Shown in pieces: positions 1-5,148 of a stretch of DNA of 6,544 nt. Each line of letters opens with the position of its first letter. The first letter of the stretch is position 1. Under the pieces are notes generated by a model. The model ran no database searches. It had not been told where the DNA came from and worked only from the letters and a program-made list of their open reading frames with translations. Source of the stretch: an uncultured Lachnospiraceae bacterium (GTDB lineage Bacteria > Bacillota > Clostridia > Lachnospirales > Lachnospiraceae); the NCBI GenBank assembly GCA_902797015.1, contig CADBRG010000210.1:1-6544 (forward strand), in the 5' to 3' direction. Position numbers and translations under genes: made by a program.

Positions 1-36
1 GACTTAGGCACGACAGCATTCTGGAGTGTCTTAGTC
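1..36. repeat. Imperfect inverted repeat / possible structured RNA stem
   Basis: GACTTAGGCAC (1-11) pairs with GTGTCTTAGTC (26-36), giving ten pairs including one G-T, with one T-T mismatch at 5/32. Inside it, GA (12-13) faces GA (24-25), a symmetric tandem G.A internal loop. Then CAG (14-16) pairs with CTG (21-23) around a CATT loop. Tandem G.A mismatches between stems are a hallmark of folded RNA rather than of a simple terminator, and no T-run follows. The left arm starts at the first base of the window, so the stem may extend further. No RNA family is recognised. A protein-binding palindrome is the alternative. Confidence 0.4.
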
Positions 37-130
37 GTAGTTAGGAGTTAGTTCACCGTCGGGAAACGAGCTTTCTTTGAGATTCTGGTTGGGCCTGGCT
101 CATTATTTAAATGTGTACAAAAACGTATAT
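1..130. other. Intergenic stretch at the left edge, no gene identified
   Basis: This stretch follows the stop codon of the HIT gene and runs to the window edge. Every reading frame is short: the plus strand has a 16-codon open tail from base 1 to a TAG at 49-51, which could be the end of a gene entering from the left but matches nothing I recognise. On the minus strand a 16-codon ORF starts near base 93, without a clear ribosome binding site. I see no tRNA, SRP or tmRNA signature and no convincing GC-rich hairpin plus T-run terminator for the HIT transcript. The only clear structure is the inverted repeat at 1-36. Confidence 0.6.
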
Positions 131-544
131 CTATTTCAACAGCTCCTGCACTGCATCAAGCTCTTCGTCTGAGGGCGATGTCGGATTCCACACAAAGCGG
201 TCCATATTGGCATCGTCCTTGAAACGCGGGATCAGGTGCATATGGAAGTGGAATACCGTCTGTCCCGCGATCTCACCATTATTCTGAACAATGTTGAAGC
301 CGTCGCAGCCAAGCTTCTCTGTCATATGCGTCGCCATTTTCTTTGCCAACACCAGTGTCTTTGCTGCTGTCTCATCCGGCAGTTCATACAGGTTTGCAGC
401 ATGATCTTTCGGGACAATGAGTGCATGCCCTTTTGTCGCCGGCGCTGCATCTAAAAAAACACGGAAACTCTCATCTTCATAAATGGTGCGTGTCGGAATA
501 TCACCGTTTGCCAGTTTACAGAAAATGCAATTATCATCTTTCAT
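131..544 (-). CDS. HIT family nucleotide hydrolase/transferase
   Basis: A complete HIT (histidine triad) protein of 137 residues, the usual length for bacterial Hit/HinT proteins. The diagnostic motif is HFHMHLI, with His99, His101 and His103; in the family the central His is the nucleophile that attacks the alpha-phosphate of AMP-linked substrates. An N-terminal CIFC (Cys6, Cys9) together with His48 and His99 probably forms the zinc site seen in many bacterial members. The protein is cytosolic, with no signal or membrane segment. The exact substrate cannot be read from sequence; adenosine phosphoramidates or dinucleotides are the family norm. The ATG at 544 lies 9 bases after AAGGAGG (554-560); an adjacent in-frame GTG at 547 would add one residue. 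The gene lies 39 bases after the FHA gene but carries its own promoter, so it is probably not functionally part of the pilus operon. Confidence 0.95.
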   Translation of the reverse strand: MKDDNCIFCKLANGDIPTRTIYEDESFRVFLDAAPATKGHALIVPKDHAANLYELPDETAAKTLVLAKKMATHMTEKLGCDGFNIVQNNGEIAGQTVFHFHMHLIPRFKDDANMDRFVWNPTSPSDEELDAVQELLK

Positions 545-553
545 CACTTATAT

Positions 554-595
554 CCTCCTTTATCTGGATTATACCAAAATCTTTTATGGAAGCAA
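554..595 (-). promoter_or_regulatory. Sigma-A-type promoter and ribosome binding site for the HIT gene
   Basis: Read on the minus strand: -35 TTGCTT (595-590), a 16-base spacer, and a perfect -10 TATAAT (573-568) preceded by TG one base upstream, making an extended -10 (TGGTATAAT). The -35 lies inside the last codons of the FHA gene and the -10 just past its stop. Transcription would start near 561-563, directly before AAGGAGG (560-554), so the leader would be very short (about 17-19 bases to the ATG at 544). The -35 is only a partial match, which an extended -10 commonly compensates for. Confidence 0.7.
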
Positions 596-1765
596 AGCGA
601 CCTGATACTCCTGATCACCAAATATGATCCGGTCTGCCTGACGCAGAGGGTATGAGGTATGACACGGCAGCAGTTCTCCGTTAACATAGGTACCATTCGT
701 CGAATTCGCATCTTCGAGATAGTAGTTTCCATCTGCCTGAAAAATCCTTGCGTGTACACGACTTACCGTCTTTGCCCGGATCAGTCCGTCAGCATCTCCA
801 TCCTTCTTTCCGATGAGGAAAGGAAACGTCTGCGGTTTCAGATCCTGTTCCTTTCCGTCGCCTCTGTAGATCAACCGGATTTTGTTCGGGAGCATCTCCT
901 CCGAAAAGAGTTCCGTCGGATGATCTTCATGCACCTGTTTTCTTTTCGGTGCCGGCTGTTTATCCCATCTTCCGATTTCCTTCATTTGCGCAAAATCATC
1001 TTCTGTCCAGAAATCCGCATCTTCCGATTCATCCTTTTTTCGTTTCCGTCTTGAGGCAAATGTTTTTTTCGGCTTGTGTGACTCTTCGTGAACCGGCCAT
1101 GCCATTTCTTCCCGCACCTGCATCGCCGTTCCTCCCGGCAAATCATGGAATTGACGCAGCCCGCTTTCCGGCATTTCCGGATATGCCTGACTGCTTTTCG
1201 GTTTCTTTGGCCGCATCGCCTTTTCCTCCGGCAATACCAGACACTGCATCATCTCTTCTATTCCTGCCTCTCCCGCAGCACACGCCTCATACAGCTCATA
1301 CCCTGCCCGTACGGTCCGCGGATCATTATGATCCATTCGTTCCAGAATGGTTTCAAAGAGCTTCAGCATTCCGTTTGTCTGCTGCTCCCTAAGCCCCGGC
1401 ACATAACAAAATAAAAGCTTCCCGGTTCTTCTGTCCTGAAAGAATTGTTTGCTGTCATAGATCAGATCATCTGCATCCAGAAGATATTTCTCGAGTGTCA
1501 GCCGGACATCACAGATATTACGAACGAGCATACAAAGCTCCTCCCATCCGATCTTTCTTTTTGCTGTCAGAAAATCCAAAGGCTGCAGACCTGTGATGTC
1601 ATACCAGTATTCTGACACGCCATTTTCTGATATCACTTTCATATCAAGCAGACCAGGAATTTTATTATTCAAAAGCATCTGCACTTTATAAGGTTCGCAG
1701 GCGTATCCTGCATCCTTCACTGTCATATAGCTGCAGGACGCCGTCCGTGTATATTTAAAATCCAT
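584..1765 (-). CDS. DUF6382 and FHA domain protein of the Tad locus
   Basis: A 393-residue protein with three parts. Residues 1 to about 175 resemble the DUF6382 region found ahead of FHA domains in Clostridia. Residues 180-290 are a charged, probably disordered linker with a basic cluster (RRKRKK, 239-244). Residues 295-393 are an FHA domain, showing IGK (318-320), SRVHA (335-339) and NSTNGTYVNG (354-363); Ser335, Arg336, His338 and Asn357 are the conserved phosphothreonine-loop positions. FHA domains bind phosphothreonine peptides, so the protein may connect pilus assembly to a Ser/Thr kinase. No membrane segment is apparent, suggesting a cytosolic position at the base of the machine. The ATG at 1765 follows GGAAGGG (1779-1773) by 7 bases and overlaps the preceding TadE-like gene by 11 bases, implying coupled translation. 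The DUF6382 call is from memory of the family; the FHA call is firm. Confidence 0.88.
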   Translation of the reverse strand: MDFKYTRTASCSYMTVKDAGYACEPYKVQMLLNNKIPGLLDMKVISENGVSEYWYDITGLQPLDFLTAKRKIGWEELCMLVRNICDVRLTLEKYLLDADDLIYDSKQFFQDRRTGKLLFCYVPGLREQQTNGMLKLFETILERMDHNDPRTVRAGYELYEACAAGEAGIEEMMQCLVLPEEKAMRPKKPKSSQAYPEMPESGLRQFHDLPGGTAMQVREEMAWPVHEESHKPKKTFASRRKRKKDESEDADFWTEDDFAQMKEIGRWDKQPAPKRKQVHEDHPTELFSEEMLPNKIRLIYRGDGKEQDLKPQTFPFLIGKKDGDADGLIRAKTVSRVHARIFQADGNYYLEDANSTNGTYVNGELLPCHTSYPLRQADRIIFGDQEYQVALLP

Positions 1766-1967
1766 CTGTTAACCCTTCCATCAGTTCTTTTCCGGTGGAC
1801 AATCCGCGAAACAGCTTTACGGAATCCAATTCTTCAATCCTTGTGATGTTTTCTGCCACCTCAGAAACATTCTCATAAAGCCCGATCGTAAGATGCAATA
1901 AAAAGACCAGCAAAACAATGACCACAGGCATGATCAGAGCTGCTTCTACCGTAAATGATGCCTTCAA
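1755..1967 (-). CDS. tadE: Small TadE-like pseudopilin
   Basis: A 70-residue single-pass protein. It begins almost directly with ASFTVEAALIMP, the N-terminal motif of TadE-like pilus proteins, followed by a hydrophobic helix (residues 9-31) and a short acidic tail. The Ala3-Ser4 junction with Glu8 fits prepilin peptidase cutting (Ala before X4-Glu). The start is a TTG at 1967, chosen because GGAGGG (1979-1974) sits 6 bases upstream. A further in-frame TTG at 2048 would add 27 residues, with a basic stretch, and overlap the peptidase gene, but has no visible ribosome binding site. The 3' end overlaps the FHA gene. Its likely role is a minor or initiating subunit processed by the peptidase encoded just upstream. 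At this length it is little more than the TadE core, so its tail can make only a small extracytoplasmic domain. Confidence 0.82.
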   Translation of the reverse strand: MKASFTVEAALIMPVVIVLLVFLLHLTIGLYENVSEVAENITRIEELDSVKLFRGLSTGKELMEGLTDGF

Positions 1968-1973
1968 TCTTTT

Positions 1974-1979
1974 CCCTCC
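1974..1979 (-). promoter_or_regulatory. Ribosome binding site fixing the TTG start of the small TadE-like gene
   Basis: GGAGGG lies 6 bases before the TTG at 1967. No ATG or GTG in frame lies between the peptidase stop and the SFTVEAA motif, so this site is the main evidence for a TTG start and a leader of only three residues. Confidence 0.7.
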
Positions 1980-2016
1980 GCATACACCGTTCTTCCTGTT
2001 TGCTGACCTCTTTTTG

Positions 2017-2454
2017 TCATGCCGCCAGGCCTGCCCTGTGTAGGACAAAACCGATCAGACAGACCGCAAAAATACATGGCACAAACGGAAACGAATCCGT
2101 TTTTCTCTTTCGTTTGACTGCGATCAAAACCACTGCCACGATGCACGATACCAGAAATGCACCTGCCATCAGGCCAATGACCTGACCAACGGTGCAGTAA
2201 AGCCCGATGATGAGAAATACCATTCCGTCACCGGTCCCGACTTTTCCCCTAGACAATATGGCACATAGGAGAAGTGCCGCTCCCGGTATCAGACGAAACA
2301 AAAGATCCGTCCAGCCGGAAAACGTCTGACTGACCAAAACGATCAGACCGGCCCCCGCTGCCGCACCCAACAGCCAAAAGGAAACCTCCTGCCTTTTGAT
2401 ATCTTCCAGAGAAAGCAATCCTAGAAACCCGCACAAAATGATTTCTGCTGCCAT
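2017..2454 (-). CDS. Prepilin peptidase, A24 family (TadV/CpaA-like)
   Basis: A 145-residue, highly hydrophobic membrane protein. The two catalytic aspartates of A24 aspartic peptidases are visible: Asp18 in DIKRQEV after the first helix, and Asp76 in GTGDG. About five or six hydrophobic segments are present. There is no N-terminal cytosolic methylase domain with zinc cysteines as in PilD, so it is the minimal form typical of Tad loci. It should cut the leaders of the Flp and TadE-like proteins encoded beside it. The ATG at 2454 is preceded by AGGGGAGG (2466-2459). An in-frame GTG at 2475 overlaps the TadE stop and would add seven residues, but the purine-rich site lies inside that extension, so the ATG is preferred. 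The C-terminal FPFVPC segment matches the family's late PFxP position. Confidence 0.9.
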   Translation of the reverse strand: MAAEIILCGFLGLLSLEDIKRQEVSFWLLGAAAGAGLIVLVSQTFSGWTDLLFRLIPGAALLLCAILSRGKVGTGDGMVFLIIGLYCTVGQVIGLMAGAFLVSCIVAVVLIAVKRKRKTDSFPFVPCIFAVCLIGFVLHRAGLAA

Positions 2455-2458
2455 AATT

Positions 2459-2466
2459 CCTCCCCT
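2459..2466 (-). promoter_or_regulatory. Ribosome binding site choosing the ATG start of the peptidase
   Basis: AGGGGAGG ends 4 bases before the ATG at 2454 and lies downstream of the alternative GTG at 2475, so it can serve only the ATG. It begins just after the stop codon of the upstream TadE-like gene (2472-2474). Confidence 0.65.
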
Positions 2467-2471
2467 CTTTA

Positions 2472-3398
2472 TCACTCACCGCCCGAGCACTTCGCACAGG
2501 CATGCAGACTCCCGGTATGACCTTTTTCAACCTGATGGATCGTCCTGACCAGATGACTGCAGGAAAGCTGACTGTGATATTCCTTCCCGTAATTCGTAAT
2601 ATAGACCGTTCCTTCATTCCCTTTACAACAACTGCACGATTTGTATTTTTCTCCATCCAGATTCCGTTTGTCTGCCACATCTGCTGCCGGGACTGCATGA
2701 ATGCTCAGATCCAGATAAGGGCAGGAAAGGCTCTTATGAAATGCTTCCCCGTATTCCGTCACATACACATATCTTCCATCACCATCTGCATCGTCTCCGG
2801 TACCATCGGTCGCACCGATCCATTTTCTTGCTGATACACACTGTGTCACAGGCAAAGACCTGATTCCCCAAAACGAAACCGGCAGTTTCACTTTGTAGGC
2901 CGCACACAACTGTACATATTCTCCCGAAAGATCAGATCCCCGAAAAGAAATGCCAGCCGTTCCGCCTGCGATCACATCTGTCCAACCTCCGTTTTGCTGA
3001 AAATACCGGATCGCAATGCTTCTTGCTCCTATCAGCGGAAGTCCCTTTTGCAGATCTTTTGCATCAAGATAGGATACCGCCGTTTTCCTGGCAGAATACT
3101 GCAATGCCTGTGACATGCAGCTTTGTACCTGCAACGATGTGAAGATTCCGAGCATGACCAGAATCGCAAAAAGAAAAATCGGCAGCACAAACGCCGCTTC
3201 AACTGTGAAGGAGGCGCCGGGGCGTGCCTTTGTGCGTTTGATACGGCAGCCCGGTTCTATATTTCGTTGTATAACACAGGGGTGAGAAAAAAGAATTTTA
3301 GAACGCATGTGCCTGATAGAGAGAGCTTTTAAATGATTGAATAAACTGTAGCTACACATTTTGTCCCGATGCTTCCCGCTGTTTTTGTACAAAAGCAC
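2472..3398 (-). CDS. tadE: Large TadE-like pseudopilin with tandem His/Cys modules
   Basis: A 308-residue protein. Residues 1-62 are an unusually long, basic cytosolic leader containing Cys5, 15, 41 and 51. Then GASFTVEAAFVLP (61-73) gives the TadE-type processing site (Ala62 before Ser63, Glu67 at +5) and a transmembrane helix (about 68-90). Residues 91-200 are the extracytoplasmic body, with Cys165 and Cys187 and a KWIG motif before an Asp/Gly-rich linker (198-208). Residues 211-260 and 265-308 are two copies of one module: VYxTxYG, then His-x4-Cys-x7-His and a closing Cys-x2-Cys. This pattern suggests metal binding, although disulfides are possible outside the cell. The start is the GTG at 3398, following AAGGAGGTG (3414-3406). 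Later in-frame ATGs at codons 14 and 31 lack such a site. The gene ends right at the peptidase gene. Its likely role is a minor or tip-associated pilus subunit. Confidence 0.85.
   Translation of the reverse strand: MLLYKNSGKHRDKMCSYSLFNHLKALSIRHMRSKILFSHPCVIQRNIEPGCRIKRTKARPGASFTVEAAFVLPIFLFAILVMLGIFTSLQVQSCMSQALQYSARKTAVSYLDAKDLQKGLPLIGARSIAIRYFQQNGGWTDVIAGGTAGISFRGSDLSGEYVQLCAAYKVKLPVSFWGIRSLPVTQCVSARKWIGATDGTGDDADGDGRYVYVTEYGEAFHKSLSCPYLDLSIHAVPAADVADKRNLDGEKYKSCSCCKGNEGTVYITNYGKEYHSQLSCSHLVRTIHQVEKGHTGSLHACAKCSGGE
2475..2606 (-). repeat. Second His/Cys module of the large TadE-like protein
   Basis: Residues 265-308. The order is VYITNYG, His275-x4-Cys280, x7 to His288, then Cys301-x2-Cys304 near the C-terminus. 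Over the first 26 residues it is identical to the first module at 13 positions, including both histidines and the first cysteine. The spacer between His288 and Cys301 is shorter (12 residues) than in module one (20 residues). Confidence 0.75.
2619..2768 (-). repeat. First His/Cys module of the large TadE-like protein
   Basis: Residues 211-260. The order is VYVTEYG, His221-x4-Cys226, x7 to His234, an RNLDGEKY stretch, then Cys255-x2-Cys258 with an extra Cys257. It follows an acidic Asp/Gly-rich linker. The DNA of the two modules has diverged clearly, so the duplication is old. Confidence 0.75.
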
Positions 3399-3405
3399 GC
3401 CCCGA

Positions 3406-3414
3406 CACCTCCTT
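3406..3414 (-). promoter_or_regulatory. Full-length ribosome binding site for the GTG start of the large TadE-like gene
   Basis: AAGGAGGTG is a nine-base match to the 16S rRNA tail, 7 bases before the GTG at 3398. It decides in favour of the long N-terminal leader over later in-frame ATG codons. It lies in the 36-base gap after the DUF5702 gene. Confidence 0.75.
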
Positions 3415-3434
3415 GCAGTTTGTAATACGCTTAT

Positions 3435-4946
3435 TCAGTTTTGTTCTTCTGCCAAATAGGAAATCTTTTTGCTTGTCTGATACGAAAACCCGGTAAATGT
3501 GTTATCCCCCAGGGATACAAACCGCCAGAACAAAGGCGGTGCCTCAAACAGATAACTGCATTTCATGCGGCCGATCATCTGATCCATTCGGATTCCTTCA
3601 CGCTGCTCGATCAGATCCATCGTTCGATAGGTTACCTTCTCTTTCTTTTCTGCCAGCAAAAGCAACTGCAGATATTGTGTATAGGTAAGCCCTTTTCCGC
3701 CGTCTGCGGAATCTCCTTCCTCTCCGAGATAATCCCCGGACAGATTCGAAAGATCGGTATGCCACTGTGCACTGGTCTTGACCGGCAGCAGCTTCCCGCC
3801 GTCTAACAGAATCCTGACATCACTGATCGATTCCGCATAAGCCCATGCCAGCAAAATGGCATGTTTGACAGGTTCCGCAAGTTCCGGCTGCCCGAAGGCA
3901 GAAACGATTGCTGTCGCCAGAAGAAGGGCTTCATTGTTTTTCTGAACATCCTGTAAAAGATAAACATAATTGACACCTTCACGCATCAGCAAAAGACGGT
4001 TCACAACAGCCTTCAGATTCTCCTCATCGGAATGCTTTCCTGCAACCATATATTCCAGTTCATAATCAAAAACACCGCCCATACTTTCTCTTGACGCATC
4101 CGAAAAGTGCTGCTGCAGATAAAGCAGATACCAGAGATCTTCTCCGACACCGGCTTCTTTGACATTCACATAATTACCGGTCTGCAGTTCCCGCTTTCCG
4201 ATCAGTTCAGGATGATCCATCGCCTTTTCCGAAACAGGCTTATCCTGCATGACAACAGATAAAATCCCCATTTTCTTCAAACGGATCATCCATTTGATCG
4301 GAATGTCCTTCCGCAATTCCCGCTTTTGCGCAAGTGAAACGGAATCAGATGCATCAGCAGCAGGCGCTTCCTCCCCGCCTTCTTCCTGTTCCATGTCACT
4401 TTCCGCTGTTGTCTCAAGCTGTTTGTCCAGCTCGCCTGCGTCATGTTCCATCTGTTCCATCGCATCTTCCGATGGCGCATCCTCTTCCTTTTGCAGTAAG
4501 GCATCCTCCAGCTCTTTTACCGCTGACTGCGCAAGATTTTCCTTTGCCGCAATCACTGCCTGTTCCCGAAAAGGTGCTCCGCCCCGGTCTGTCGCGCATT
4601 CATATGCATCCACCGCAATGCGGCTGGCAGATACTTCCAGAAAAGGATATTCCCGAAACATCGATTTTCCGCTTGCAAAGGATTGGTTTTGATCCAGCGA
4701 CTGCTTTTGCAGGAGCGCTGCCCCTTCAGCCCCATTAGAGGAAGATTCCCAGAACAACACGTCATAATTTTTCCACAATCCCGCATGGTACTCTGATAAA
4801 AGCGCGTCTGCCGCCTGCATGGTCTGCATGTCTGCATTTGATCTTAGTCCGCTGACCCGTGCAGCCTCTAAAAAGCCAAATACCACGGCGATCATCATAC
4901 CGATCAAAAGCGCCAGAAACACCGTCAGGCCAGCCTTCGCTCTCAT
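3435..4946 (-). CDS. DUF5702 domain protein, membrane-anchored Tad locus component
   Basis: A 503-residue protein with one N-terminal hydrophobic segment (residues 7-28) directly after MRAKAG, so the rest is extracytoplasmic. Residues 144-200 form a strongly acidic, Glu/Asp/Ala-rich, probably flexible insert. The C-terminal half carries the motif I associate with DUF5702: LLAWAYAESISDVRILL (365-381), then GGKLLPVKT and Trp395. DUF5702 proteins occur in Tad loci of Clostridia; no biochemical role is known to me. The N-terminal AGLTVFLALL lines up with the TadE site ASFTVEAAL but has Phe where Glu+5 should be, so it may be a minor pseudopilin lacking Glu5. A plain signal anchor, as in TadG, is the alternative. 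The ATG at 4946 overlaps the Flp stop (ATGA) with only a weak ribosome binding site, indicating translational coupling. Confidence 0.82.
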   Translation of the reverse strand: MRAKAGLTVFLALLIGMMIAVVFGFLEAARVSGLRSNADMQTMQAADALLSEYHAGLWKNYDVLFWESSSNGAEGAALLQKQSLDQNQSFASGKSMFREYPFLEVSASRIAVDAYECATDRGGAPFREQAVIAAKENLAQSAVKELEDALLQKEEDAPSEDAMEQMEHDAGELDKQLETTAESDMEQEEGGEEAPAADASDSVSLAQKRELRKDIPIKWMIRLKKMGILSVVMQDKPVSEKAMDHPELIGKRELQTGNYVNVKEAGVGEDLWYLLYLQQHFSDASRESMGGVFDYELEYMVAGKHSDEENLKAVVNRLLLMREGVNYVYLLQDVQKNNEALLLATAIVSAFGQPELAEPVKHAILLAWAYAESISDVRILLDGGKLLPVKTSAQWHTDLSNLSGDYLGEEGDSADGGKGLTYTQYLQLLLLAEKKEKVTYRTMDLIEQREGIRMDQMIGRMKCSYLFEAPPLFWRFVSLGDNTFTGFSYQTSKKISYLAEEQN

Positions 4947-5119
4947 TCCAGGCTTCCCGCTTTATTCGAGATTCCTTTAAATGCATTGTTGACCAGTGTC
5001 GTGAGCTGCTTTTTAAATATCACTATTAGCCCGACAAGCACCACCAGGATGAGTATGATCTCAACCACTCCGATACCTTCTTCTTCCTCAATAAAACGCA
5101 TTCCCTCTTCTCTTAACAT
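4943..5119 (-). CDS. flp: Flp-like major pilin precursor (Flp1-like)
   Basis: A 58-residue prepilin. The acidic leader ends EEEEG (residues 11-15), followed by IGVVE and a long hydrophobic helix (16-35). Cutting after Gly15 places Glu20 at +5, the exact class III prepilin rule, and leaves a mature peptide of 43 residues. A short amphipathic, Lys/Asn-containing tail follows the helix. It should be the substrate of the peptidase encoded at 2017-2454 and the main pilus subunit. The ATG at 5119 is chosen because AAGGAGG (5132-5126) lies 6 bases before it. An in-frame ATG at 5137 would put that site inside the coding region. A third ATG at 5101 has only a weaker AGAGGGA. The gene starts 29 bases after the TadC-like gene. 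Confidence 0.88.
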   Translation of the reverse strand: MLREEGMRFIEEEEGIGVVEIILILVVLVGLIVIFKKQLTTLVNNAFKGISNKAGSLE

Positions 5120-5125
5120 GATTCT

Positions 5126-5132
5126 CCTCCTT
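5126..5132 (-). promoter_or_regulatory. Strong ribosome binding site for the Flp-like pilin gene
   Basis: AAGGAGG lies 6 bases before the ATG at 5119. The neighbouring TadC-like and DUF5702 starts have weak sites, so a strong site here fits the need for far more pilin than platform or minor proteins. No convincing -10/-35 pair was seen in the 29-base gap. Confidence 0.7.
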
Positions 5133-5148
5133 TTCATCCTCTATGGTT

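Noticed and set aside
1..36. Possible CRISPR repeat, suggested by the 36-base length and partial palindrome
   Set aside because: There is no second copy in the window and no spacer-repeat pattern.
60..133. Rho-independent terminator after the HIT gene
   Set aside because: The T-run on the minus strand near 117-123 is not preceded by a GC-rich stem; only weak partial pairings such as GAGC/GCTC with a long loop were found.
949..1392. 147-codon plus-strand ORF rich in Pro, Phe and Ala
   Set aside because: It is antisense to the DUF6382-FHA gene, is low in complexity, has no ribosome binding site and resembles no protein family.
2455..2475. GTG at 2475 as start of the prepilin peptidase
   Set aside because: The purine-rich ribosome binding site lies downstream of it and fits the ATG at 2454.
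2249..2698. 149-codon minus-strand ORF overlapping the TadE and peptidase genes
   Set aside because: It lies in another frame across two well-supported genes, and its translation shows no domain or sensible composition.
3405..3460. Internal promoter before the large TadE gene (TTGGCA and TATTAC)
   Set aside because: The spacing is about 22 bases and the -10 match is poor, so it is more likely chance.
4249..4692. 147-codon plus-strand Ser-rich ORF
   Set aside because: It is the antisense shadow of the acidic Glu/Asp/Ala-rich part of the DUF5702 gene, which explains its serine runs.
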